Positions 11,322 to 23,282 of a DNA stretch of 64,000 nucleotides are shown here, one piece after another. The first letter of the stretch is position 1, and each line of letters opens with the position of its first letter. The notes under the pieces were generated by a model. That model was not told the origin of the DNA. It searched no databases and saw nothing but the letters and a program-made list of their open reading frames with translations. The stretch lies in NCBI GenBank assembly GCA_948470475.1, contig OX419335.1, positions 35,395,297 to 35,459,296 of the forward strand. The letters run 5' to 3'. The translations under genes and the position numbers were made by a program. The DNA is from Galaxea fascicularis. Taxonomy: Eukaryota; Cnidaria; Anthozoa; Scleractinia; Euphylliidae.

Positions 11322-14300
11322 ATGCCAGCCTTTTATTCTTCCTCGCAAGCCGCAAAGTCGGCTGGCAAACTCACATATACTTTCGCGCCTTCACCAGTTA
11401 AATCCAAAAATCACGTTCCGTCGCTGCCAGCCATACCTCCGCAAATCGGAACGATATCCAGGACATATCGATCAAGAGTCCCTGCTAAATTAGCCACAGT
11501 TAGCTTGGTTGGGAGGTGAGTCATTCAGCTTTTGTGTTATCTGGTCTGTTTGCGTAGCAGAAATTTCTAGCTGTCAATTCAGCTAAACTTCAGAATACCC
11601 GGCCACTTATTTGCATTTGAATAGTAAGCCTGTCCAGAAAAGTTGTTGTTTTGCAGACTTATGGAACGTCCTTATTGTGAATTCAAATGTTTTTTTTCAG
11701 GAGGGATTATTCTAAGAATGCTCCAAGTTTCTTCTTCGAAGAAAAGGAAGACGAAACATTTGCAAGTAAGGTTAAAGCTTATGCTTTATTTTTTAGTTAT
11801 CGAAAACAAAATTTTGTTAAACTACGGAATACAGGGCCACTTATTTGCATACCACTGAATACAATAAACAAGATGGACCAAAGTGGCCCTGTATTCTATA
11901 GTTGCTCCAAGTCAATGGTCAGTTAATTTGGTATGGGTTTGTTTGGTCACTATGAGATATTCATTGCACAAAAAATGCATTTAAATACACAAAGCCTTGG
12001 TTAAACAACCCTATCATGCAGGTCTGGAGGAGTGCCTACAGTCACGTCCTCCAATGCGGCTAGATTTGACAGGACCCAAGCCAACAACGTATGACCCACC
12101 TACAAGTCTACCCTGGGGAACATCATCTCCATCTTATACTATGAGACCAAAGACTCAGCCAGAGAAAGGTACCATTAATAATAGTGTTATTGTTTGTTAA
12201 CTTAAAGGATACTAATTCCCTAACTGGACAAAAATTTGTCCATGGGCATTATGCAAGTTGATATTTCTCTGTTTCATAGTGGGAGAACCTATTTGATGGA
12301 TTGCTACATGAAAAGAGCAGTTTTCAATAATATTTATTGAGTATCAAGAAAGGACAACTAAAGTGGTTACTCCGACTAATTACAAGAGACAAAGACAGTT
12401 CAGTGAATCAGTCTATACTTTCATGTTGTATTAATACTCAAAACCTAGGCTTGCAGGGGACCCTGTTTATTTGTAGGGCCCCACTAAAAACTGCCTTTGG
12501 CGATGTGGGTGCCCTGTTGTGTTCATTTGCATAATTTGTTTCATTGTCCCTGAAAAGCCCAAGGGTAGTGGTCAATTAAGTATTTATTTTTTTATTTAAT
12601 ACTGACATGCCAGATGTCCAATGTGGTTTGTCTTAATTTGGCGTGCTTTGGACATGAAGTTAACAAACTTCATATTTATTGTGACATTCATTAGTTATAA
12701 TAATTTCAGTCCCTCTATCATGTATACAGCTGTTCTCCTTGAGTATATTACTACTCTCCTGAGTGACCATGTTCATTCAGCCAGATTAAATTCTCAGTCA
12801 AAACTTATGATTCTACAATCCCTCATAAGGGGTTTCATTTGAGACTGGCCACCAGATGTTACTTCCAGTTGTTTAACATGTAACGCCCAGTTTCTTAAGT
12901 TCAGGAGTTCATGAAAGAATATCTGAAGTCTGACATTCGTTTGTTTAATAATGTTACCCCAAACACTGCCTCCTAAACAAGACCTCCCATAAGTAAACTG
13001 AATTGCCAGCTGTTTACAACCTTGCTTGCACACTAAGATCATCTTCACAGAAGCTGTCATTGATGGCATTTTCTAACATGCTTTGTTCTCCCAAACTATG
13101 AAATACCCTTCCATCTCAAATTTGGAACAGTCACTCTTTAAAAATAATCTAGACTGAGGCTTTTCTTTTTAAACAAGCTTATATCTGTCTTACTTTGTTG
13201 GTGTAATAATGTTTAGTTGTAATATTATTATTGTTTATAATATTGTATATAGCACCTCAGAACATTTCGATTCTCATGCTTTATTACAAAGTGACAAGGC
13301 TCTGTGGTTCCAAGGGTGGTTGGTCATGTGAGAGTCAACTGAACTGTATAAATTAAGCGAATGATACATGGTTCAACATTTGTTGAGCGACAAATGTTAC
13401 AGCTGCTGTTGAACAGTGTATGCGGTTCAACATGTTGAAAGTTGTTGAACATTGTTGAATGAAAATAGAGCTTGGCTCTGTTCCGTTTAACAAGTTGCCG
13501 CAACATTTGTTGCTCAGCAAATGTTGAACCGTGTATCATTCGCTTTATATACAGGGTGTACTGGGGTATTTTATAGTGGTGAAACAAATATATTTCATAG
13601 GGATACCTTTTGTTTAATATTCAGATCAAGGAGGTGATAGAGTTGCTTGGAGTAAGCAGTGGTTTGCCAGTCCTGATATTTGGACTTACAGGGTAAACTT
13701 TGATAGCAGGGTAAGTGGTGTGTTTCTATTTACACTGTATTAGGATCAAAATTCTTTCATGTAGGATATTTTTTGCTGACATCGCAGTTTACATTTTGCC
13801 TTATTTAATTAATTAGCACATAATAAACAACGTAAAAAAAAAAATAATAATAAATCAAAGGCCCATGCTCTTTTGATAATCAGTGTGAATATTAGTCTAA
13901 TATGCTTTACTGCCAAAGAAATTAGCTTTCAAAAACTGTGCATTCCTTGTAAAATCTTGACATTTTTACATTTATTTCTAAAACACCACTCAACCTTGCA
14001 CGCTCAAATTGTCTGTGAGTACTAAGTTTCATACAGGCTTTCAATTTGTGGTGTGTAGTTATCTGTAGATTGTTTAAAAATTTTTGCTGATGTATGGTGA
14101 TTAAGCAAAACATGTAAGCAAAGATCCTTTGATCTATAGCAGCTACTCTTGTGTAGCACATTCTTTGTCTTTGTAAGTGGGAGAAACATACCAGTGAATG
14201 CTCATCTCTGCAGAACCAATTTTTTGCTTATCTTTCCATTCAGTTTTTCACAAACCTTGTCTGCTCATCACAGGGAGACAACTGCTTAGTGGGCTAATCT

Positions 14301-15496
14301 TAGAGGTGTCTTTGCTTAACGTAAACTAGTGATGTAAATTATTTTGCTGTGAGCCAAGATGCAATTAAGTTTTGTTTTGTTTTGTTTTTCTTTCAAGAAG
14401 TCATTTCACTGAACATGGTGTTTAATGTACGTATGTATGAATATTTTCCTACAGTACACATGGCCATCGCCTGCACATTACTCCTCAGGGACAACTGTTG
14501 GCAGCCCTCAGTTCGTTTTACCTCAGTCGCCATCACACACATTTGGCAAGAGAAGAGAGTTTTCAATAAGCAAGAAAGGTATGAACTGGTCTCATTTTAT
14601 AAGCATCGAACTGTAGTCTTAAAATCCGTCACAGTTTTGAGAGAGTTATAAATTTTATTTTCTTTGTGCATTTGCAGGTTCAGAAGATGAACCAGCTCCA
14701 AACCAGTACAATTGCAACAAAGGAAGGGACAAAGTCATGGCAAAATCACCAGCATATTCAATTCAACAAGGGAGACGTGGTGGTGCAGTTTTCTGGATGG
14801 CAAGAGGTCAGTTGGAATGTGTGTTAATTTAAGTCTTTGCATTGCATTCAAATAATTGCATACATCTGACTGAGTGGCCAACCAAGTCATTGGCTATTGC
14901 GCTACAGTAGTACCTGACAAATTGTGTTGTGGGTTGGCTGGTTGGCTCATGTACTGTCTGACTGGGTGATGAGCTGGCTAGTGACTGACAGTCTGGCAGA
15001 CCGATTGACTAACTGCATGACTTAATGGCTTACTGATCAACTAACTGACTTGCTGACTGATTGATTGACTGTCTGACTGACAGGATAACTGGCTGTGTCA
15101 CTTACTAACTGACTGACTGACTGACTGACTGACTGACTGACTGACCGACCGACTGGTTAACTTACTGCATGATTTACTGACTAATTGACTCGCTGACTGC
15201 CTGGCTCGTTGATTGTCGGCATCAGTGTTTGATTGACTGGCTAGTGTGTTGGACAAGGTGTAACTGTTTTGTTAATCTGATGGATTGATTCTTTGTATTT
15301 AATGTTTGGTGGCCTACTCTAAAGTCATTAAATCGTTTTCTTTTTTGTTTGTTTGTTTTTTTCAACAGAACCTGTTCCTGGACCCGGGTCATATAATCCA
15401 CGGGTTTATTGCTCAAGTAACAAGAGATGTGCCCCAGCCTTCACAATCTCCAGATCACCCAGAGAAATTGGTGTCACACGAAGCAGTACCTTTTGA
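11322..15496 (+). CDS. SHIPPO/STPG-repeat (sperm-tail Pro-Gly-rich) protein
   Basis: Seven exons, all phases consistent: 11322-11515, 11701-11765, 12022-12168, 13625-13710, 14455-14578, 14678-14806 and 15369-15496 (stop TGA 15494-15496), 290 residues. The start ATG at 11322 is preceded by an in-frame TGA at 11307. No signal peptide or membrane segment. Repeated blocks of Pro-Gly/Pro-x-Tyr followed 15-25 residues later by a Pro-x-Tyr/Phe-S/T block are visible: GPKPTTYDPP ... SPSYTMRPK, WPSPAHYSSG ... SHTFGKRREF, PAPNQYN ... SPAYSIQQGRR, and the canonical PVPGPGSYNPR ... APAFTISRSPR at the C-terminus. These are the hallmarks of ODF3/STPG/CIMAP proteins, which associate with axonemal microtubules. 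Which subfamily it belongs to is not decided. Possible poly(A) signals are ATTAAA 15679-15684 and AATAAA 16199-16204. Confidence 0.85.
11581..11620. repeat. Single terminal arm of the GAATAC...CCACTT MITE family
   Basis: AGCTAAACTTCAGAATACCC then GGCCACTTATTTGCAT matches the arm of elements at 11819-11903 and 29975-30118, but no opposing arm follows. It is a solo or truncated copy in the first intron of the SHIPPO-like gene. Confidence 0.6.
11819..11906. mobile_element. MITE, GAATAC...CCACTT family, copy A
   Basis: Arms AACTACGGAATACAGGGCCA (left) and TGGCCCTGTATTCTATAGTT (right) are near-perfect inverted repeats around a short loop containing ACAATAAACAAGATGG. Same family as 29975-30118. 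Lies in intron 2 of the SHIPPO-like gene. Confidence 0.8.
12456..13290 (+). repeat. Decayed LINE-derived sequence
   Basis: Within intron 3. A tail like that at 400-455 (AGGGCCCCACTAAAAACTGC, CTTTGGCGATGTGGGT) lies at 12473-12520, and TTGTCCCTGAAAAGCCCAAG follows. At 13087-13190 the + frame reads PKL*NTLPSQIWNS, then SLKII*TEAFLFKQA, which resembles the C-terminal PKLWNSLP...SLSxFKxxLKxxLF block of CR1/L2-type reverse transcriptases, with stop codons. Fragmentary and non-functional; boundaries are approximate. Confidence 0.5.
13344..13554. mobile_element. MITE with CTGTATA...GCGAATGATACA termini
   Basis: Left arm CTGTATAAATTAAGCGAATG then ATACATGGTTCAACATTTG; right arm CAAATGTTGAACCGTGTATC then ATTCGCTTTATATACAG. 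The central part contains repeated GTTGAAC/GTTCAAC units. Palindromic, no coding capacity, inside intron 3 of the SHIPPO-like gene. Confidence 0.75.
14865..15235. repeat. Degenerate (TGAC)n/(CTGA)n tract
   Basis: A pure (CTGA) core lies at 15109-15144. It is flanked on both sides by a decayed zone of tetramer-like GACTG/ACTGA/GGCTGG units extending from about 14865 to 15235. It lies in the last intron of the SHIPPO-like gene and has the appearance of an expanded then mutated microsatellite. Confidence 0.8.
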
Positions 15497-17017
15497 CCTG
15501 CCATGATCTGCAAGCTCAGCAAAACTTATAACATCTCGCAAGTTTTTCATTGTCTACAAAATGGACACAACAGCAGTCTTCCTTGAGCCAGATGAAATTA
15601 GCACTTTTTTAAACCGCTAAGAGTGACCAATGTTTTTAAATTAAAATTTGTCCTTATAGTAATACTGCTCAATGAAACATTAAAGTTGTGAGAAAAAGGG
15701 AGGGGGAGACTGGGTTATTCAATCGGTCATGATTCAGAGGTTCCCCGGCTTTGGTGGACTGTCACTTCAGCTTGCTTTCCCAAGTTTTGTTCTTGTTTGG
15801 AGACCACAAGAGCAAGCAAACGTCTCTCCAAAATGTATTGTAGAAGAGCAGTGATGTAGAAGTCTTGTATTTTCTAGCTTCTAAAAGTTCGATAAGTTGT
15901 AGAGCGTATTGGAAAAGAGTGTAATTTGATTAACTTTTATATTCAGAGTGTATTTTCATAGATTTGTTTCTAACAAGCGTGACAAAGCAAATTAACTGAA
16001 TGTACAGTGTATGTGAAAAAGTTATTAAATAATAACGATTTAATTTGTATTTTCATCAAGTTAAATGAGTTCAACCGTATCGGTTTGAATACGTCAAAAG
16101 AAATCGCGTCGGTTTTCATCCTTGGGAAAAATACTGTATAGTTCAGGCATGCTACTTTATCACAGCGGTCCCACTGCTGCTTGATACGAGTTTGTAAAAA
16201 TAAAGCGACGCTTTTGGCCTCTAAATTGTATGCCCGTGGGTCGTGACATGGGACTAGGATTCAAGGATACAACCTTGCACTGCAGACTTTCCAAGTTCCT
16301 TCGTAAATCAAAATTTTCAAATCAAATAACTTTATTTATACATGGTTTTCTCATCAGTTGCTCGTTCTATTTTGAAACCACACGTATGATTTCAGACCAA
16401 ATTATACTCCACTTAGTTCTATTACCATTATAAACAATAAAACTACAATAAATAAAGTACAATTACAAGAGAGGTGCACTGGAGAAAAACGTCTCCGAGT
16501 CTTCGCTTCGCTTGAAACTCATTTCTTCACTTGCGATCTCGGGGAATAACTTTTGATTTAATCAGTTACTTCCATAGCAACAGTGCGCTTGGCTTGGAAG
16601 TTACAGGCTAGTGAGCAATAACAAAGAGGTTGTGTGAGGCAATCCAAAAAAATCCGTTAATCCTTAACTAATGACGCGTAAAATCTAAATACATACCGCA
16701 ACAGCTGGATAACAGTTCACAACCCCTAAAATTGAGTTCAAACAAGACGAAAACCAGGGTAATTTCCGCAGAAGTTAAGGTAATACCATTGATGACAAGC
16801 GTATGGGAGACTAAGTTTTTTTTTTAGAAATTTTGTGAACGGACGCACGAAATCGCGTAAAAACTAAAATTCGCGACGTTACAATTTGGTATTGTGCCTC
16901 CACCCACGGGCCACCAAAGGTCATGATAAATTTCATATGACATGATTGTTTGTGGAAGTACGCGCTGCGATTTGAATATCGCGTCTGCGTCGACTGTTGT
17001 ACACACTATACTGCATT
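15497..17017. other. 3' flank of the SHIPPO-like gene and spacer
   Basis: Contains the candidate poly(A) signals noted for the upstream gene and several AATAAA motifs near 16435-16460. No exon, RNA gene or bounded repeat is supported. The two transcription units on either side would converge here if the minus-strand exons at 17018-18149 are real. Confidence 0.5.
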
Positions 17018-18149
17018 TTATTTACCACTGACCATTTTCTTTAGATTGGTAGGATTGTGAACAGACTTCAAAGGAAGCAAAGCGTTTAGCTCAACAAGTG
17101 TCCTGTATCCTTCCGACGATTTTCTCAGAAGGGAAGATGGGGTGACGGTTGTGCCAGTTGCGCTTAGATCGAGCCTAGCGGAAATAGGACCAATAAGACC
17201 GTTGGTTCCTACTTAAACAACGAATCTTCGAAAAAAATACATAAGAGTATCGGTAGATTCAAATCAGAGATGGCAGTTGGAGAACGAAAACGTGTGCTTA
17301 TAAATTAGGTGAGTATCTGAATTTTTTGTTGTTGTTCTTTGGTACTCAAGATTCTATCTAGTACAAATGATATCTTTTCCGTTGTCATTTGATGAGATAT
17401 TTCAGCGGTGGATTAGAACGATAACTTCTATTTTTTTTTAGATTTTTATGTCATATAACTCGCATGTCTCTTACATGTATTAAATTTTGAAAACGGGCCA
17501 TCAAAACCAAATGCTTATAATTTGTTATTTTAAACGTGCCGATTGCCTTGAATTTATAATTCTCTGCACCGAAAAGAGAACTGGTAATTTCCTATTTTTT
17601 TTATCTTACCTTTATATTTATTGTACACCGTACAAAAAAAAAAAGAATTGAATTGAATTTATCTGGAGAAAGATAAAGGAGAAAGATTTTAAGTTCCTAG
17701 CCTTGAAATAGTTCCCGCTGCAAAGTTGGGGCTTTAAATGACCAACGAACTTTTCAAACTTTCGCTTCCCTGACAATGGGGGTTGATGGGCACGCTATGA
17801 AGAATATTATTACGTAAAATTATTTAAAAATTGATAGGTATCAAGAGAAAATAAGTTGAAGAATTCAATTCAGTGAAAATAAGATTTCTTTTTTAGATTT
17901 ATTTAGCGCCTCAATGTAAATCCCTCGCAGTTTTAGAATAACAGTCATCACGGTGACTTCAATTCAGACAGCATTTGTGCCTAGTAATCCCATATGACCA
18001 ACAAATGAGTTCCTATCATTTTTACGCTTGACCAACCCCATATTTGAAATGTTGACAACAATTTTGTTTCCGTTGACATCAAAGTTAATGAGTACTTCAG
18101 CCGTCTGATTATTTGGGTCAATTTTGTCTTTTCCAAAATCGCAAAAAAA
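17018..18149 (-). CDS. Putative two-exon 3' end of an unrecognised minus-strand gene
   Basis: On the minus strand, 18149-18026 follows a pyrimidine-rich acceptor (ATTCTATTCTCAG) and ends at AAGC|GTAAAA in phase 1. 17208-17018 follows AAGTAG and restores the frame, ending in TAA at 17018-17020. Together they encode about 105 residues, including CDFGKDKIDPNNQTAEVLIN, FDVNGNKIVVNISNMGLVK and a Ser/Thr/Leu-rich tail ending LKKMVSGK. Composition looks coding rather than random. I do not recognise a family. Upstream exons were not found; a 26-bp exon candidate near 18880-18920 was too weak to include. It could instead be two chance frames that happen to join in phase. Confidence 0.35.
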
Positions 18150-18484
18150 CTGAGAATAGAATGAATTAAAACCTGCTGTATCGCCCAGATTTTTGACAAT
18201 GATGCAACAATTTATTAATATCGAAGCCTAAAGATGAGCCTGCTACAAAATGGGTGCAAATGTTATCGTACTGGAAGTTTTGCTCAGAAAGTTACAAACA
18301 ATAAATCCATCACTTCCCAAGCCAGTTTCAGTGTGAAGACTCTCAGGTTAGTTTTGTGAGAAGTTGTTTTTCCTGTGGACTCATTCCGGCATACAAATTA
18401 CCACAGCCCAAATTTTAGCTAGGAAGGTCCTGTCTTCCGGCCGAGCTGTTGATGAATGCTTCAAAGCAAGTCTCGAGTAATGCT

Positions 18485-18630
18485 GCAGCTCTTCCAGACC
18501 TATATTTTCATTGGCCCCTATGACCTGTAGCCTCTTTTGTCATCAGGGCTAGCGGTATTGTTTGTGTTGAGTCATCTGTTGTCTCGTTCTCTCATCAAAG
18601 AGCGCCTCTGAAAAGCTGCCGGGTCTCTTC
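18485..18630. repeat. Dispersed repeat R1, copy 1
   Basis: About 145 bp here (AGCTCTTCC-GACCT, ATTTTCATTGGCCCCTATGA, CTGTAGC, TCATCAGGGCTAGCGGTATT, GTTTGT, CATCTGTTGTCTCGTTCT) recurs in the same orientation at 36616-36770 with moderate divergence. There are no obvious terminal inverted repeats. It may be an internal fragment of a larger transposon. Confidence 0.7.
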
Positions 18631-19647
18631 CAAAGCAAACATGTAGAGTTAAGGTGTAGACCCCTGCTTCCTTAAAATGTACGACCGGAAGAACTTCGAA
18701 TGTTTGAATATTTTTCCTTTTTTCTTTTCTTTTTTTTCTCGATCTTTATGTTTACTTTCTTTCTCTTTTTTTCTTTTAACCTAAAAGAGACTTAACCCTC
18801 AAGAATACATCCCTGAGACGTTGGGATTTTTGAACGGTGTCCGTTCCCGCCATTGACCTTATGAATTTTTTTCTGCTTTACGTACGATGTGTAGCTTTCG
18901 GGAGTAGATGCCTACAAAATGTTAAATATCCTAGTGATTATTATATTTGTCCGAGCACTAACATTTTTAGTTTAATCAAATTAAAGACACGAATATTTGA
19001 TGGTCAACGAAAAAGTACCAAATCAGCATAAGATTCCTTTCGAGCCGGCACAATCAGTTATCTCTTAAACCTACTGTACTTCCCGTTGCTCGGTTTGGAA
19101 AAATCGGCGACATGCGTAAACAAGTTCTTCTGTTCTGTGATTCCGTCTTCTTCTAAATCTCACCCCTTTCTCTTACGGTTGATCCTCTCGTTTCTGCTTG
19201 CAAACATGGGCACCTCAAAACTCGGACTGAATTTGAAAACGTGTTGTGAAAGTCAGAAATTGTAAATGGGAGTTCTAAAGGCCGACGTTTTTCCTTTGTC
19301 CAGCCTCGTCGCCTTTCATTCTGCCTAGAAATATTTGGTTACGCGAAATAAAATTTGCAATCACATCGATCAAAATGTAACAAATGGCCATATCAAGAGA
19401 CCTGTACCCAGATTTCAGAGATTTCTGAAGTCAGAAATTGGATCTCAAAGTACTCCGCCTCCCCCTTTCCCCACCACCACCCTGGATTACATACACTCAA
19501 CACTTTACCCTCGCGAGTTCGCATATTAGTTTTACTTCTCCAGTGGCCTGTTAAAGTTGTTCCAACTTTGGTTTTACTGATCAAAACAATTGTAACCATT
19601 CTCCACAGATTTTAATAACTTGAAAGTTAGCGAAAACTTCGCCAAAT
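18631..19647. other. Spacer and probable 5' flank of the synaptotagmin-like gene
   Basis: T-rich, with pyrimidine tracts at 18711-18775. No gene is supported. The part just before 19648 should include promoter and 5' UTR, but no core promoter motif is distinctive enough to call. Confidence 0.45.
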
Positions 19648-22600
19648 ATGTCTATAGCAGCATGGATCGTGGCGTACGTTCTGATTGGTTTGTTGCTGCT
19701 CGGTACACTCGTGTATGTCGGTGTGCTGTTGATGAAAGCTTGCGCTATCCGGATGGATTACCGAAAAAAACCTCAGAACTATGGCTTCATCATCGGAACA
19801 TCTTCGGATATAGACGATCCAGCTTCGGAAAGCGACACGCCTCCGAGTCCCAAGCGATTAGAAGCCTCGGTCAAACCGCCAACACAGCCACCTTACTCTG
19901 GTAAATAAACACTGTTGGTTGTTGTAATGGTCATGGACAAGCTGCCAAGCTTCTTGTCTTTTTAAAAATTGTCTTTTTTTAAAAAAAATACCTTAAAAGA
20001 TCATTGTAACGATGAAAACGCTAGAATGACAACCGCCCAGTCTTTTTATAGCACACAGAAACTAGAGCAGGCCATATTCGTATTCTCGGTATTGAACTGG
20101 ATCTAGCATGAAGTGGAGGCTCTTGCGGGGGAATACATTTACATATGAAAAGATTCCCCCACAAGAGCCTCCACTTCATGCTAGATCCAGTTCAATACCG
20201 AGAATACGAATATGGCCTAATAACATCAAGCTGCAGATAAATGGGTTTTAACTTGAATGGTTTCAATGGGTAGTGTACCTCTTTTTCAAGGTCTTCCATT
20301 TACCTACCGGTGAAAACAAATTGAGAAAACTTGCCACAGAGTAGCATAAAAAGATCACTAGCATATCAACTTTGTCTGTACGAAATCACTCCGTCACCCG
20401 ATCTGTTTTTCGTCGTACCTTCTGTTTTAGTTGGTGACGTGCACGAAATTCGTGTCCAGCCTCTTCTCATCAGGCGCTCTGGTGTGGACTTCCCCTCGGT
20501 ACCCATGAGTCCGACAACACCGCTCTCTCCGAGGACGCCGGGTACTCCTGGATTCTTTGACGACCTTGGAAGCCTGGATCCTAGCCTGTACACTATGGTT
20601 GCCGAGGTATGCTGAAGTTCAAATAGGGATCGCTTGTGTTCTTTTCTTTCCGTAATTTGTTTCCTGAAGATGAATTCTACAGAATTCTACTCAGTCATAA
20701 ATCAGAATATGCGTGATTTCCAGCAAAATTATCTGATATCGAACTTCTGTTCATTTCCGTAATCGATAATTATGCGCAGCCTAGCCTCTTGCACTCAAGA
20801 TAAACATAGGGGATTTAGTTTTTTAAGCCATCCGGTATTTACATCGGCTGTTGATAAGGTTAGTCGGTTCTGGTTGTGATTATAGTGAAGCAAAGAAACT
20901 TTCTTCCGTCCGTACATGAAAAAAACCTCAACGATAAATGTTTAGCGACGATAGTAATAAACTCTACGATAATCCATTTGAATTAAGGGCGTTCATCGCT
21001 ACTCGTATCTTGTATGTGACATGTTGTAGTGTTATTTTGTATAGGAGGATAAACGCTCTCCAACTCCAGATACCCCGGATCACGATTCGTTATCTTACAG
21101 TCTTGGCCAGGCTCACTTTATCGTCAAGTTTGATCAGCACCGCTCTGTCCTCACTGTGAGGCTCGTGAAGGCGCTAAATCTTTCACCAATGGAGAAGGAA
21201 TGGAGTAAGCCGTGTAACCCGTATGTAATTGTACAACTGCTTCCCGACTACAGGCATCAGTTGCAGTCCACCGTGCATAAGAAAACCACGAACCCGCGCT
21301 TCAACGAGACATTCGAATTTGAGGTATACAAATGATATCTTCGGTGTTATTGCTTATTCTTTACAGATTTGCATCACGTTTGGCCAATTATCTGTTGACA
21401 ACCCCGCGTCGCGTCTTTTTTAAGTAATTTTCCTTTGGTGTTTACGTTGTTGTTGCTTTGACAGATGGTTCAAGCGTGGCAGGTATTGCAAGAGGAGATA
21501 TTGACGCTCTCGGCGTTAGATGAAACTGTTACCTTTAAGAGAAAAACGACTGTTTTTGCCAAAACCCTTTTATCCACTTTTGTGTTTTATTTGCGTCACA
21601 GTTGTCTTACAGAGAATTGCAATTGCAAACGTTATGGCTGACGTTTTTATCATTTGACCCGTCTTCACGACATGAAGTAATTGGACAAGTTGTTGTGCCG
21701 CTTGCAGACCTGGAGCTATCCAATGAAAACGTATTTCGAACTGATATCAGACCAAGTTTAAAGGTAAAGTAATAAAGAAATATTCAATTGTAATAGTTAC
21801 TAAAAGTTATATTTTGTATGGCGCAGCTTTTTGTTCTGTAAACTAAACTATTTCTGCCCTTGTGTGGTTTATAGAAATCTACTCTATCCTGGTCTGTTAA
21901 TTCAAAATGATTGCGTGACTCGCGCCGGAGTTGGGGTCTTTCTCTCACTCCACCCTAGCCTCGAACGCAGACCTTCTTTTGGCTCGTCACGCAATCGTTC
22001 CTTCTCAAGGAACTGGGGAGGAAAGATTGCGCGACGAGCCAAAATGTCTGCGTAAGAGGTTGTCAGAAAAGACAATGTGTATCTGAACAGAGAACTCGAA
22101 TACTAAAGAGCTTGCTTCTCCAAAATAGTTTATAATGACTTGAGATTTTGTTTTCTAGAAACAAGTAGCTTTAGGAGAATTGATGGTGTCGCTAGGTTAC
22201 CTCAAGTCAGCGGAGAGATTAACTATTGTTGTCATCAAAGCGCGTAACCTACCAGCAATCAATATAAAGGGGACAGGTTAGTAATGCCAAACAAGAGAGG
22301 ATGAAGTACCTCATCCTCTCTTGTGCCAAAATAATAACTGAAGTGTGTGCCTTCTCGTGCTATCTGCAATCCTACTGCTTCTACTTAGTCTTCCTTTTCA
22401 AATCGGTGTTGGTTAAATTTCAAAACTTCGAAGTTCTTATAAGTTTATATTTGATATTTGACTGCCATGGAACAAAGAGACTTTCAAGTCACTCTCACTT
22501 CAGTATTCAGAAGTTAAGGAAGTGCGAGCGAAAGCGTTTTGCTGTCGAGTGAAAGCGCTACACTTTTTGTCACCACGCGCAGCCTGGATCCTTATGCCGC

Positions 22601-23282
22601 TAACGTTCAAATAACTCATTCGCTTTTCTTTTCCTAAAGAAAAGCTGTGCACCCTCACTACAATCGAGACATTTCCGGCATTGCCATTAAGTAAACGCAG
22701 TTTACTCCGTTAAGATAACAACAAATGGAGAAGTGAAGACCAACTTATCCTGGCAGAAAAGTCCTCGCAAAAAATATTATTTGCAGTCTCACTGCTATTA
22801 AACGCGTCCTCGGGAGAGTTTCGAGCTAAAATTTCTAGTAAAACGAGAGATTTTGAAAGCATCTTTGCTTTCTCTACCTTAAGTTAGGGCCAACTTTAAC
22901 CTCTTTTCTTCTTGCCAAGACAGTTTCACAAACCTCGTACACTATAACGCTAACGGAATTTCCTCTTTCTTTACCCGCAGATCCTTATGTCAAAGTTTAT
23001 CTCTTAGCCGCGGGAAAACGCTTGAAAAAGAAAAAGACTTCAGTCAGGAAAGGAACTCTCAATCCTGTATTCAACGAAGCTGTGTCGTTCGACATAGCAA
23101 TGGACGCATTGAATTCAGTTGATCTGCTTTTGTCAGTTATGCACGAAAATGAAATAATTGGTTGCGTGCCTATAGGAGCACATTCCACAGGAAAAGAACT
23201 TAGTCATTGGCGCGAAGTGCGGACCGCCAACAAACCTGTGGCACACTGGCACTCGCTGCAAGACCCAAAGAAATTTTTTTAG
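19648..23282 (+). CDS. Synaptotagmin-like protein with degenerate calcium sites
   Basis: Six exons: 19648-19900, 20431-20606, 21045-21323, 21602-21763, 22159-22276 and 22981-23282 (stop TAG 23280-23282). Total 1290 bp, 429 residues, close to the usual synaptotagmin length. Residues 5-29 form one hydrophobic TM segment followed by Lys/Cys, then a Pro/Ser-rich linker (PTTPLSPRTPGTPG), a C2A domain (about 163-290) and a C2B domain (about 296-425) ending in the typical WHSLQ. The C2B polybasic stretch GKRLKKKKTS and the NP.FNE motifs are kept. In C2A, loop 1 reads SKPCNPYV (canonical SDPYV aspartate replaced) and loop 3 reads SFDPSSRHE. In C2B, loop 1 keeps GTDPYV but loop 3 is shortened to VMHENEIIG. 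Calcium-independent membrane or SNARE binding is therefore inferred, as for mammalian Syt12-like members. AATAAA at 23497-23502. Confidence 0.9.
20070..20218. mobile_element. Fold-back MITE in intron 1 of the synaptotagmin-like gene
   Basis: The arm GGCCATATTCGTATTCTCGG, TATTGAACTGGATCTAGCAT, GAAGTGGAGGCTCTTG is answered by its near-exact reverse complement ending TATGGCC at 20217. The loop is about 35 bp. The very low divergence between arms suggests recent insertion or arm-to-arm correction. No internal ORF. Confidence 0.8.
21956..22060. mobile_element. MITE, TTTTGGCTCGTCACGCAA family, copy 1
   Basis: TAGCCTCGAACGCAGAC, CTTTTGGCTCGTCACGCAA on the left and TTGCGCGACGAGCCAAAA, TGTCTGCG on the right. 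Same family as 26587-26689 and 48496-48571. The right terminus (expected GGAGGCTA) is decayed and no target duplication is visible. Intron 4 of the synaptotagmin-like gene. Confidence 0.8.
22291..22324. repeat. Perfect 14-bp-arm hairpin next to a splice donor
   Basis: ACAAGAGAGGATGA and TCATCCTCTCTTGT are perfect inverted copies separated by 6 bases. The left arm starts 15 bases after the GT donor at 22277 of the synaptotagmin-like gene. It may be a remnant of a small inverted-repeat element. Confidence 0.75.

Noticed and set aside
15109..15144. Regular short repeats as a CRISPR-like array
   Set aside because: It is a pure tetranucleotide microsatellite in a eukaryotic intron, without spacers.
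21466..21483. An 18-bp micro-exon (MVQAWQ) in the synaptotagmin-like gene between exons 3 and 4
   Set aside because: It has AG and GT borders and keeps frame, but the C2A strand reads through correctly (FEFE then LSYREL) without it, as in other synaptotagmins.
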